From contig CBDCOD010000020.1 of NCBI GenBank assembly GCA_965219665.1, positions 28,472-92,471 on the forward strand: a stretch of DNA of 64,000 nt. Reading direction: 5' to 3'. Source of the stretch: CBDCOD01 sp965219665. Its GTDB lineage: Bacteria; Pseudomonadota; Gammaproteobacteria; CAKMZV01. A program made the translations under genes and the position numbers. Shown here in pieces: positions 1 to 8,594 of this stretch (its first letter is position 1; every line of letters starts with the position of its first letter). The notes under the pieces were generated by a model, which was not told the origin of the DNA, did not search any database, and saw nothing but the letters and a program-made list of their open reading frames with translations.

Positions 1-2
1 TG

Positions 3-1211
3 CTTGAAGGCGGAGTTGACGTAATAGAGGTAGGTTGTGTACCTACGCCAATAGTTTATTTTGCTGGGCTGCACTACGGAGAGAGCAGTTGTATTGCCAT
101 AACGGGATCGCATAACCCACCAGAATACAATGGTCTAAAAATTGTAGTAGCAGGTGAAACCTTATCAGCCGAGCGCATACAACGGCTACGTGAGCGTATA
201 GAGACGCAAGACCTTAGCACAGGGCAGGGTACTGCTTCAATACAGGCAATTTATGAAGTGTATGCACAAGCAGTTTGTGAGCGCGTTAGGCTGAAGCGTC
301 CGCTCAAAGTAGTAGTAGATGCTGGGAACGGGGTGGCTGGTGGCATCGCTCCTGCTCTATTACAGCGTTTAGGCTGTGCTGTTGATCAACTATACTGTGA
401 GGTAGATGGGCATTTCCCCAATCACCATCCCGACCCCAGTCAGCCAGAGAACTTAACAGAGCTGATTGAACGGGTACAACAGACCCAAGCCGATATTGGT
501 TTGGCTTTTGATGGTGATGGCGATCGCTTGGGTGTGGTAGATAACCAAGGAACCATTATTTACCCTGATCGGCAATTGATTTTGTTTGCGCAGTCTGTGT
601 TAGAGCGTGTGCCAAATGCTAAAATTATTTTTGATGTCAAGTGTAGCGTGTATGTGCCGCGCATGATATCTCAGAAGGGTGGCGAGCCGATTATGAGTCG
701 TACAGGGCATTCATTTATTAAGAAGGCATTAAAAGAGCACAAAGCCGCTTTAGCTGGTGAGATGAGTGGGCATATATTCTTTAATGACAACTGGTTTGGC
801 TTTGATGATGCTCTGTTTAGTGCTGCGCGCTTATTGGAAATTATCAGCAAACAAGGTGACGATACTGCTACGCTATTTGCTCAAATTCCCAATAGCATCA
901 ACACTCCTGAATTGAACATAGCCTTTAGCGAAGGCGAGCATTATAAAATAATGCAACGCATTATTGACGTGGCAGATTTTCCAGACGGTACCACTACAAC
1001 TATTGATGGGCTGCGCGTAGATTTTGCTCAAGGGTGGGGTCTTGTTCGCCCTTCTAACACCACGCCTGTATTGGTGCTGCGCTTTGAGGCAGAAACCCAA
1101 ACTATATTGGATGAGATTATGCGGCGCTTTGTGTCTTGTATTCAAAAGGCTGCGCCGCACGCAAAGCTGCCCGCACCATTAGCTCAATTTGCAAAAAATG
1201 CGCTTGGGTGA
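3..1211 (+). CDS. Phosphomannomutase/phosphoglucomutase, 5' end outside the window
   Basis: Interconverts hexose 1- and 6-phosphates in the cytoplasm, feeding nucleotide-sugar synthesis for envelope polysaccharide. The reading frame is open from base 3, so the gene starts before the window; an in-frame ATG at 258 is internal. The phosphoserine loop TGSHNP (near 102-119), the metal-binding DGDGDR (510-527), the sugar-binding GEMSGH (756-773) and the phosphate-binding RPSNTTP (1047-1067) occur in the family's order. About 402 residues are visible of a usual 450-460. The AlgC/ManB type is most likely; sequence alone does not separate mannose from glucose specificity. It is convergent with the next gene, with only 6 nt between the stops. 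Confidence 0.93.
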   Translation, partial: LEGGVDVIEVGCVPTPIVYFAGLHYGESSCIAITGSHNPPEYNGLKIVVAGETLSAERIQRLRERIETQDLSTGQGTASIQAIYEVYAQAVCERVRLKRPLKVVVDAGNGVAGGIAPALLQRLGCAVDQLYCEVDGHFPNHHPDPSQPENLTELIERVQQTQADIGLAFDGDGDRLGVVDNQGTIIYPDRQLILFAQSVLERVPNAKIIFDVKCSVYVPRMISQKGGEPIMSRTGHSFIKKALKEHKAALAGEMSGHIFFNDNWFGFDDALFSAARLLEIISKQGDDTATLFAQIPNSINTPELNIAFSEGEHYKIMQRIIDVADFPDGTTTTIDGLRVDFAQGWGLVRPSNTTPVLVLRFEAETQTILDEIMRRFVSCIQKAAPHAKLPAPLAQFAKNALG

Positions 1212-1217
1212 TTCCCT

Positions 1218-1898
1218 TTATGCTTTCGGTGGTGTATGTGCGCGCAACCAGTCGTGTAGAGTTGCTACTGTGTGTAGTGTGGCACGTGTCTTGTAGCCTT
1301 GTAAGTCTTCTGCACTTTGAGCGCCATAGGTGACAGCGACACTATCCATGCCAATGGCTTGAGCCATTTCTAAATCAAAACTGCTATCACCTATCATCAC
1401 AGCATCATTACAGTCTATTTGTACCTCTGTCAATATCTGCTCTAACATAAGCGGATGCGGTTTACTGAGCGTTTCATCGGCTGTTTTAGTAACGGTAAAC
1501 AAAGGCTGTAATCCTGTTTTGCTCTCACCGAGAACCAAGTCTAAGCCACGGCGACTTTTACCTGTTGCAATCGCTAAATCTATGGGACGGTTGTGCATAT
1601 CCGTGAGCAATTTATACATGCCCTCAAATAGAGGGCTTGGGGTATTATTCTGATTAAGAAATTGATTGCTATAGGCTTGTGCCATCATGGTGATTTGCGC
1701 GCTACTGGCTTCGGGATAGAGCACTTCAAGTGCCGTTCGCAAACCCAGCCCAATAATTTTTTTATTCTCATCACTGCTTTTGACTGGCATATTGACAGCG
1801 GCTTGTGCCGTTTGCAAGCAGCTAACAATACGAGCAGTGGAGTCCATAATCGTACCATCCCAATCAAAGATGAGTAATTTATAGTGTTTAGTGTGCAT
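1218..1898 (-). CDS. HAD-family hydrolase, phosphoglycolate phosphatase-like
   Basis: A small-molecule phosphatase of the haloacid dehalogenase superfamily. The nucleophile motif FDWDGTIMDS lies at residues 11-20 (Asp12 nucleophile, Asp14 acid/base), followed by a helical cap, the Lys motif in SKPHP and the metal motif GDSSFD. I chose ATG 1898 because a GAG-type ribosome site sits about 9 nt upstream; an ATG at 1904 and a TTG at 1910 are alternatives. It follows rluC with no gap (rluC stops at 1888), an arrangement also seen in pseudomonads. The substrate is unknown; 2-phosphoglycolate or a nucleotide is plausible. Confidence 0.88.
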   Translation of the reverse strand: MHTKHYKLLIFDWDGTIMDSTARIVSCLQTAQAAVNMPVKSSDENKKIIGLGLRTALEVLYPEASSAQITMMAQAYSNQFLNQNNTPSPLFEGMYKLLTDMHNRPIDLAIATGKSRRGLDLVLGESKTGLQPLFTVTKTADETLSKPHPLMLEQILTEVQIDCNDAVMIGDSSFDLEMAQAIGMDSVAVTYGAQSAEDLQGYKTRATLHTVATLHDWLRAHTPPKA

Positions 1899-2829
1899 AT
1901 TCATTCTCAAAATGTAGTTTAGTCAGCAATGCGCTAAAAGCAGAGCTAATCGGTGCGTATATCTGTACCGTTTTTCCATGCACAGGGTGTTGGAAAGACA
2001 GCTGGTATGCATGTAATGCCAAGGCAGATGGGGACAGCAGTGCATCACGTGCTTTATCACCATATCGCTTATCGCCAACCACAGGATGCCCAGCATATTG
2101 ACAATGCACTCTAATTTGGTGAGTGCGACCTGTTTCAATTTGCACTCGGAGCAGACTAGCTTGTGCGTTTTGTTGCAGCACTTCAAAGTAGGATATGGCG
2201 ATTTTTCCTTCAGGGTGCACGCGTACGCTACACGCCTCTTGCGTATCTTTTATTCGCAGTAGCGGCATATTAACACATTGCAATTTCTTACGCCATTTGC
2301 CCTGTACGATAGCAAGATACTGTTTCTGAATAGTGTTTTGACGAAAGCCATCATGTAATGCTTTCAGTACACTCGGCTTTTTTGCAATCAACAGACAGCC
2401 GCTCGTGCCTTTATCTATACGGTGCGCCAATTCTGCCATAGGATAACGGCTATCTTGCTGTAATGCCTCAATCAATCCAAATGCTATATTACTGCCTGCG
2501 TGCACCGCTAAGTCATGTGGTTTGTTAATGACGAGGAGTGCATCATCTTCAAACAGTATCCAATCCTGCAAGCGTTCTAAAAACTGATGGGCAATGACAG
2601 GTGGTTTTTTATTTGTTTGATGCACAGGCGGTATGCGAACCACATCATTAAGTGCAAGTCTTGCTTTAGGTTTTGCACGTCCTTTGTTAATGCGTACCTC
2701 GCCGCTGCGTACCATCTTGTATATACGTGATTTAGGAACATTAGATAGGGTGCGTATAAGAAAATTATCCAAGCGTTTTCCATCATCCTTTTCATCAATT
2801 GTGACATATTTAGCAGGGAAATTCGGCAT
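1888..2829 (-). CDS. rluC: 23S rRNA pseudouridine synthase RluC
   Basis: Isomerises uridines 955, 2504 and 2580 of 23S rRNA (E. coli numbering). The 313-residue protein has an N-terminal S4 RNA-binding domain (about residues 15-75, with VPKSRIYK and GEVRINKGR as in RluC) and a catalytic domain whose HRIDKGTSG motif puts the catalytic Asp at residue 139. The C-terminal part has the family's GRTHQIRVH motif. Length matches RluC (about 319). It starts 3 nt after the cmoB reading frame ends and overlaps the following HAD gene, so the three are probably one transcript. Confidence 0.95.
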   Translation of the reverse strand: MPNFPAKYVTIDEKDDGKRLDNFLIRTLSNVPKSRIYKMVRSGEVRINKGRAKPKARLALNDVVRIPPVHQTNKKPPVIAHQFLERLQDWILFEDDALLVINKPHDLAVHAGSNIAFGLIEALQQDSRYPMAELAHRIDKGTSGCLLIAKKPSVLKALHDGFRQNTIQKQYLAIVQGKWRKKLQCVNMPLLRIKDTQEACSVRVHPEGKIAISYFEVLQQNAQASLLRVQIETGRTHQIRVHCQYAGHPVVGDKRYGDKARDALLSPSALALHAYQLSFQHPVHGKTVQIYAPISSAFSALLTKLHFENEYAH

Positions 2830-2832
2830 AAT

Positions 2833-3835
2833 CTAAGCGGCCTTTTGTGCGATAAAGCACTGTCTTATAGGGGCAGGATAGCCTTCAATAGTGCGGCACT
2901 GTGTCTCATCTATGAATTGTGGTAATGAATGAAAGCGCATCCATGCTGTTTGGCGCTGCTCCGCTGGCGTAGTACGGTAAGGTGGAAGAGCAATAATATC
3001 AGAAAATCCCTTGCTGTTTAAGCGCCTGTATGATGACATCTGCTTTGTGGATAGACCAGACATTGTTCATTTGTGCATACCGATTATTTGGGGCAGGGTA
3101 GATGCTCTCTACAGAGTATTTTTGCGGCAATACAATCGTTTCTAAAACAACGTGTCCAGAAGGTGACAATTGTTGGTGCATATGGTGTAGATGCTCAATC
3201 CAATCAGGCCTATGATACAGAACACCCATAGAAAATAAGCAATCAAAGCGTGGCAAATGCGCTCGGATATACTCAAAGGTTGTTGGCACAATCCATGCAG
3301 GCAAGGCTTTGTGCTTAATTGCCGCAAACTGATAGAGCAGCAATAGCGAAGGATCCACTCCCAACACATGGCGTGCGCCAATACCGAGCATCCGTAAAGC
3401 GTAATAGCCATTTCCTGAGCCAATATCTAATACTGTCTTGCCCTGCAAAGAAGGAAGAAAAGGTGCTATTCTGCACCACTTCATATCGCTACGCCACTCG
3501 CTGTTAATATGAATATTAGCTATCTGAAAAGGCCCTTTTCGCCAAGGGCTAAGTGCATGTAGTTGGCGATATGTGTCTGGGGTTGGAGGTAGGTGCTGTT
3601 GCACGGTTACTATAGGTTGGTTAATACAAGCACGTGTTGTCTCCACATCACCACTCTGAGATAAAAAAGCCTGTAGTGCCTTTTGCCATCTTGGCATATC
3701 TCCATGCTTCAGTTCCAGCAATCGCTGCTTGATAACAGGGTGCAGATGCTTATAATGCGCGTTGAATTTGCCGTCATAGGCGATACCCATAATCCAGTCT
3801 ATGGATTGATTTATTGATAGAGGTGGAACGTGCAT
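2833..3835 (-). pseudogene. cmoB: cmoB, tRNA uridine-5-oxyacetate synthase, split by a +1 frameshift
   Basis: CmoB transfers a carboxymethyl group from carboxy-SAM to 5-hydroxyuridine-34 of tRNAs. Residues 1-275 (3835 downward) carry a CmoB N-terminal region and the SAM-binding motif DIGSGNGYY at about 137-145; this frame then stops at 2999. The matching C-terminus, with EQRQTAWM and EGYPAPIR, continues in another frame to the stop at 2833. Removing one base from the three-C run at 3008-3010 joins both parts into about 333 residues, against 323 in E. coli. Both halves are well conserved, so the lesion is recent, a sequencing error, or bypassed by slippage. The usual partner cmoA is not beside it. 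Confidence 0.85.
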
Positions 3836-4183
3836 GAGGCGCGCATTTTATCAGACCTGAATTCAAGTAATAGGTGCAATACTGCATAGAAGTGCGGTTA
3901 GGTCACACGTATGACTGTCCAATATGCTAACCGTATGCTGCCGTAATAAGCATAAGCGCAGGCACGGCACTATGATATATGCTTTTTATTGATGCCTTTT
4001 TTAGCAGTGCGCTCATCCATACAATTTTTTTACTCATACATAGCCTAGCTTTTATTGTTAGAATGCTTGCATTGTTCTATGTAAATTCTGGCAGTTTGTT
4101 GCGTATTTGCAATAAAAGGCATAACTTGCATAGTTTTTTTAACCTATTTACCTCTCATTTAAGTGAGGTAGGAGCCAAAACTC
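3836..4183. other. Intergenic region between divergent cmoB operon and tricarboxylate island
   Basis: No convincing gene. The only open frame, 3979-4200, has unlikely composition and overlaps the start of the next gene. The stretch must hold promoters for both directions, but I could not pick a clear -35/-10 pair. Just before the next gene, TACCTC (4149-4154) can pair with GAGGTA (4165-4170) beside the ribosome-binding site GGAG (4171-4174), a small hairpin that could affect initiation. Confidence 0.4.
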
Positions 4184-5284
4184 ATGAAAAAGAAAATTGA
4201 TAACCTCAAGCGAAGTTTTGCTTGTATGATATTGGTATCATTTGGTAGTTTTTTTGCCGCTAATTCAGCAATAGCAGAAGTTGATTTTTCAGGAAAAACT
4301 ATTGAATGGATTATCCCATTTAAGGCAGGTGGTGGTAGTGATAAATGGTCAAGGTTTTATGCACCATTACTATCAGAAGCACTACCTGGCAAGCCTAACG
4401 TTGTTGTGAAAAATCTGCCCGGAGGCGGTTCAACTAAAGGTGCGAACTTTTTTGCACAAAGAGCTAAGCCAGATGGCTTAACTATTTTTGGCTCATCAGG
4501 TTCGACGCAGTTTCCATACTTATTAGATGATCCGCGGGTTCGTTATGAATACCATGATTGGAATATTGTGTTAGGATCACCAACAGGTGGGGTGGTCTAT
4601 GTACCGGCTAGTTTTGGTGTTAAAGGCGCACAAGACTTGAAAAAATTACAGAATATTGCTCTCAAATATGGCAGTCAGGGCGCTACTTCTTTAGATTTGA
4701 TACCACTGTTAGCATTTGATATGATGGGCTTACCTGTAAAAGCTGTTTTTGGTATGAAAGGTCGTAAAGCAGGGCGTTTGGCATTTCAGCGTGGTGAAGC
4801 AAATATTGACTATCAAACGAGTGCTTCATTCTTAAAGAATGTTCAGCCTGAGGTTGATTCAGGTAAATCCGTAGCATTATTTTCTTGGGGTGCATTGGAT
4901 GAAAATGGTAATTTAGTTCGTGATCCTACTTTCCCTAACTTACCACACTTTGCTGAGGCATATGAAATGATGCACGGTAAGCCACCTGCTGGACCAGCAT
5001 TCCGTGCTTGGAAAACTTTTTTCACCGCAGGTTTTCCTGCTCAAAAAATGGTTTTTTTACCTAAAGGAGCGTCACAGGAGTTGATAGATGCTTATAGTCA
5101 GGCTTTCAAGTCAGTCATTAATGATGCAGGCTTTGCCGCGAAGAGCAAAAAACGCTTAGGGGTTTATTCTCAGGCTACCGGTAACAAAGCGGCTCAGTTG
5201 AAAAAATTAGCAACTACTGTAAATGCTAAAGACAAACAGTGGATTAAAAATTGGCTAAAGAAACGATATAACGTTAGTTTATAA
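4184..5284 (+). CDS. Tripartite tricarboxylate transporter substrate-binding protein (TctC family)
   Basis: Periplasmic solute receptor that would deliver a carboxylate to the TctA/TctB permease. A signal peptide covers about residues 1-31, with a hydrophobic core and a likely AIA cleavage site. The mature part opens with the family's beta strand and ligand loop (IIPFKAGGGSD), followed by NLPGGGSTKGANFF and KPDGLTI, as in Bug/TctC proteins. At 366 residues it is somewhat longer than the usual 320-330. The start is set by a good GGAG site 9 nt upstream. A rho-independent terminator follows, so it can be made in excess over the permease. The ligand cannot be read from sequence; the neighbouring genes suggest a tricarboxylate. 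Confidence 0.9.
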   Translation: MKKKIDNLKRSFACMILVSFGSFFAANSAIAEVDFSGKTIEWIIPFKAGGGSDKWSRFYAPLLSEALPGKPNVVVKNLPGGGSTKGANFFAQRAKPDGLTIFGSSGSTQFPYLLDDPRVRYEYHDWNIVLGSPTGGVVYVPASFGVKGAQDLKKLQNIALKYGSQGATSLDLIPLLAFDMMGLPVKAVFGMKGRKAGRLAFQRGEANIDYQTSASFLKNVQPEVDSGKSVALFSWGALDENGNLVRDPTFPNLPHFAEAYEMMHGKPPAGPAFRAWKTFFTAGFPAQKMVFLPKGASQELIDAYSQAFKSVINDAGFAAKSKKRLGVYSQATGNKAAQLKKLATTVNAKDKQWIKNWLKKRYNVSL

Positions 5285-5410
5285 ATTAATGTTGTTGTGT
5301 AAATTTGGTGTTTCAAACCACTGAATTTAATCTTCTTATAGAAGAAAAGATTGTATTTGTAGTGGGTTATATAAATATATTTTCACTTGATATAATCAAA
5401 TATTCTCTTA

Positions 5411-5451
5411 AAACTTGCCCCTTATTTGGTACAGGGGCAAGTTTTTTTTTA
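5411..5451 (+). terminator. Rho-independent terminator between binding protein and permease
   Basis: AACTTGCCCC (5412-5421) pairs perfectly with GGGGCAAGTT (5434-5443) around a 12-nt loop and is followed by a run of T (5442-5450). It lies inside the transporter operon, so it probably attenuates rather than ends transcription and would lower permease relative to binding protein. Confidence 0.85.
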
Positions 5452-5464
5452 GGTTTTTAAAGTA

Positions 5465-7480
5465 ATGGTTATTGATTCTTTATTTTCCGCATTGGGCAAT
5501 TTGCTCACTATTGAGCATTTGCTCTTTATGTTAGGTGGCGTGCTGCTCGGGATTAGTATTGGTGTATTACCGGGATTGGGCGGCATCGTTGGTTTTTCAA
5601 TTATGTTACCATTTTTATATGGTATGGATGTCACTTCTGCCTTGGCGTTATTAATAGGTATGGTGGCAGTGATTCCCACTTCAGATACATTTACTTCAGT
5701 ATTGATGGGCATACCAGGCTCGTCTGCATCACAAGCAACCGTATTAGATGGTTATCCGTTGTCCCAACAGGGACAGGCAGCTCGGGCTTTAGGTGCCGCA
5801 TTTTCATCATCATTGGTTGGGGGTCTCATAGGCGCTATTATCTTGACCGCTTTTATTTTATTCGCACGTCCGTTGATTTTGAGTTTAGGATCAGCAGAAT
5901 TATTCGCATTAGGTGTATTAGGCCTAAGTATGGTGGGTGTGTTAAGTGGTGATAACTTTTACAAAGGGATGTTAGCCTGTTGTGTGGGTCTGCTTATTGG
6001 CTCTATCGGTAGTGCACCGGCTACTGGTGAGTGGCGTATGTCTTTTGGGAGTTACTACTTATTTGATGGTGTTAAATTAGTGATTGTTGGTTTAGGTGTT
6101 TTTGCTGTACCGGAAATTATTGACCTATTAGTTAAGAATAGGCGCATTTCAAAGCAATCTAGTTTGGGTACTGGATGGCTTGCAGGAATTAAGGATATGT
6201 GGGTACATAAGTGGATAGTAGCCAGATGTGCACCAGTCGGTGCAATGATAGGGGCAATACCGGGCTTGGGCGGAAGCGTGGTGGACTGGATAGCCTATGG
6301 ACATATCGTGCAGACGGCTAAAGATAAGTCAAAATTTGGTAAGGGGGATATACGTGGTGTCATTGCCCCTGAGTCTGCCAATAATGCAAAAGAGGGAGGT
6401 GGTTTGGTACCGACCTTACTATTTGGTATTCCTGGCAGTGGCTCTATGGCAGTATTTTTGGGTGGTCTTACTATCTTGGGGATAGAGGCTGGTCCTAATC
6501 TAGTAACAACTGACCTTGATATTTCCTATACTATTATTTGGTCTTTAGCCATTGCCAATGTCTTGGGTACGGGTATATGTATCCTGCTATCACCTTACGT
6601 TGCAAGATTGACGACCATTCGCTATGGCTTTTTAGCGCCATTTATGATTATGGTCATTACCTTCGCAGCGTTCCAAGCATCGAGGAGTATAGAGGATTTG
6701 ATTTTGCTGTTAGCAGTTGGCGCAGTAGGTGTTTTATTCAAGTACTTTAATTGGTCACGTCCAGCACTCCTAATTGGCTTTGTATTGGCAGATACTGTTG
6801 AAACCTATCTGTATCAGGCTGTTCAGTTTTATTCATGGTCATTTATTGAACGCCCTGGTGTAATTATTATTATTTGCATTGTGGTAGTTTCTGTTTTTTT
6901 TGGTAACTTTATGAACCGCAAACGGACTACTATTACTGGTGCTGATGTTACTGATCAGAATGCCGCTGATGACATGGCTCATAGCGAGGGACAGGGAGTG
7001 AAGCGCTATAGTCTGTTTACAGGTGAGCTTGCACTGCTGATGTTAGTAGCCTCTTTTGCCATTTATGCTATTATTGATTCGCTCAATCATGAGTTGTTAG
7101 GTTCTATTTTTCCAACTTCAGTTGCAGTTATTGCATGCCTCTTTGCTACTCTATTAGGTATCAAATTGATGCGTAGGAAAACGCAAGCCTCAGTACTTAG
7201 CAGCCCGATATTAGAAGAGGATGGTAGTGTGAATGATTACTTTGCTAGAACCTGGAAAAACTTTTTATGGTTTGTCGCTTTAACAGTCGGTACGTGGCTG
7301 ATTGGGTTTTTGAATACATTGTTTATACTGTTTATTGCCATCATGTCAAATAAAACCGATGCTCCTTTAAGAAAAATAGTATTGATTAGTTTAATTGGGG
7401 TTGGTGCATTATTCACTATCAGTCAAATAATGATATTGCATTTGCCAACTGGGGTAATAATTGATTATTTTACTCGGTAG
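5465..7480 (+). CDS. Fused TctA-TctB permease of a tripartite tricarboxylate transporter
   Basis: Inner-membrane part of the sodium- or proton-driven TTT system. Residues 1 to about 490 form the large TctA subunit, with its glycine-rich signatures LPGLGG (near 35-40), GIPGSSASQATVLDGYP (near 82-98) and a second IPGLGGS (near 265). After a hydrophilic linker (about 480-515), four hydrophobic segments and the ending LPTGVIIDYF have the size and pattern of the small TctB subunit. In most systems these are two genes. The start has only a weak ribosome site (AGGTTTTTAAAGTA). It is followed 41 nt later by the isomerase gene. Confidence 0.9.
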   Translation: MVIDSLFSALGNLLTIEHLLFMLGGVLLGISIGVLPGLGGIVGFSIMLPFLYGMDVTSALALLIGMVAVIPTSDTFTSVLMGIPGSSASQATVLDGYPLSQQGQAARALGAAFSSSLVGGLIGAIILTAFILFARPLILSLGSAELFALGVLGLSMVGVLSGDNFYKGMLACCVGLLIGSIGSAPATGEWRMSFGSYYLFDGVKLVIVGLGVFAVPEIIDLLVKNRRISKQSSLGTGWLAGIKDMWVHKWIVARCAPVGAMIGAIPGLGGSVVDWIAYGHIVQTAKDKSKFGKGDIRGVIAPESANNAKEGGGLVPTLLFGIPGSGSMAVFLGGLTILGIEAGPNLVTTDLDISYTIIWSLAIANVLGTGICILLSPYVARLTTIRYGFLAPFMIMVITFAAFQASRSIEDLILLLAVGAVGVLFKYFNWSRPALLIGFVLADTVETYLYQAVQFYSWSFIERPGVIIIICIVVVSVFFGNFMNRKRTTITGADVTDQNAADDMAHSEGQGVKRYSLFTGELALLMLVASFAIYAIIDSLNHELLGSIFPTSVAVIACLFATLLGIKLMRRKTQASVLSSPILEEDGSVNDYFARTWKNFLWFVALTVGTWLIGFLNTLFILFIAIMSNKTDAPLRKIVLISLIGVGALFTISQIMILHLPTGVIIDYFTR

Positions 7481-7521
7481 GGTGAAATAGCGACTAAACT
7501 ATAAGATTAAGAGGGTCAATA

Positions 7522-8589
7522 ATGAATGATTTAACAGCAATACCTTGTATGCTTTTTCGGGGTGGTACTTCAAAAGGTGCCTATTTTCTAGCATCCGATT
7601 TACCAACTGATAGAGATATACGTAATAGTCTTATTCGCCGCATTTTGGGCTCACCTGATGCAAGTCAGATTGATGGTCTGGGTGGTGGTAGTTTTGTAAC
7701 GAGCAAGGTTGCTATACTCAACCAATCTGAGCGTGATGGAATTGATGTTGACTATAAATTTATTCAGGTTACTCCTGAAAGCGGTGATGTTGATGACAAA
7801 CCTACCTGCGGTAACTTGCTCAGCGCCGTAGGTGTTTTTGCATTAGAAACTCAATTAGTTCCTATTGAAAATGATATTACTGAAATTAGAATTTATGATG
7901 TAAATACTGGCGCAACCGTCATTGAGCGCATACAGACTCCAAACAGAAAAATAAGTTATAAAGGTGACTTTGCAATCGCTGGCGTGCCCGGCACGGCAGC
8001 CCCAGTAGATTTGTATTTTTCTAATATAGCTGGTGGTAAGACCGGTCACTATTTGCCTACTGGAAATTTAGTAGATGTTTTTGATGGTGTCAGTGTCAGT
8101 TGCTTAGACATTAGTATGCCCACGGTGTTTATTCATGCAGAAAGTATGGGGGTAGATGCCCACCTTCCCCCTAAGGAATTAGATGCGGATAGTGCCTTTA
8201 TGCAGCGTTTGGAAACGATTAGGGAGTCTGCCTCACAGGCTATGGGCTTAGGTTCGGCTAAGGGTAATGTTATTCCTAAGATAGCTTTAATATCTCCACC
8301 ACAGCGTGATGCCGATATTAACATTCGCTATTTTACGCCCTTAAGCTGTCATCCAGCGGTAGCGGTGTCAGCCGGTTTTTGTGTATCGGCAGGGTGCTTC
8401 ATTCAAGGTACTATTATGAATCAGATTCATAATGCAACGATGCAGGAGGGCGATTGTGTCGTCAAAATTGAGAACCCTTCAGGCATAACCCCAATATCTG
8501 TTTGTTTCCCTAATCAAAGGATAGATCAAGTTCAAGGAAGTGCTCGGCGTACAGCAAGACTTATATTCAAAGGCGAAGTTTTTGTTTAA
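7522..8589 (+). CDS. PrpF/GalD-like isomerase (methylaconitate or oxalomesaconate isomerase family)
   Basis: Predicted to move a double bond or proton in an unsaturated tricarboxylate. The 355-residue protein begins with the family signature PCMLFRGGTSKGAYF, followed by QIDGLGGGSFVTSKVAIL and PTCGNLLSAVGVFALE, which contain the Lys and Cys of the PrpF active site, and later SCHPAVAV. The family includes 2-methylaconitate isomerase (PrpF), 4-oxalomesaconate tautomerase (GalD) and aconitate isomerases. No acnD/prpC or gallate genes are near, so the island favours an aconitate-type substrate. An AGAGGG site lies upstream of the ATG, and the stop is 5 nt before the next start. Confidence 0.85.
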   Translation: MNDLTAIPCMLFRGGTSKGAYFLASDLPTDRDIRNSLIRRILGSPDASQIDGLGGGSFVTSKVAILNQSERDGIDVDYKFIQVTPESGDVDDKPTCGNLLSAVGVFALETQLVPIENDITEIRIYDVNTGATVIERIQTPNRKISYKGDFAIAGVPGTAAPVDLYFSNIAGGKTGHYLPTGNLVDVFDGVSVSCLDISMPTVFIHAESMGVDAHLPPKELDADSAFMQRLETIRESASQAMGLGSAKGNVIPKIALISPPQRDADINIRYFTPLSCHPAVAVSAGFCVSAGCFIQGTIMNQIHNATMQEGDCVVKIENPSGITPISVCFPNQRIDQVQGSARRTARLIFKGEVFV

Positions 8590-8594
8590 TTGGC

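Noticed and set aside
3008..3010. Programmed ribosomal frameshifting in cmoB
   Set aside because: The break is at a plain three-base run without a slippery heptamer or an obvious downstream structure, and CmoB is not known to use frameshifting. Mutation or sequencing error is simpler.
3979..4200. 73-codon open frame before the transporter binding protein
   Set aside because: It runs through the upstream control region and into the start of the next gene in another frame, has no ribosome site and a composition typical of AT-rich noncoding DNA.
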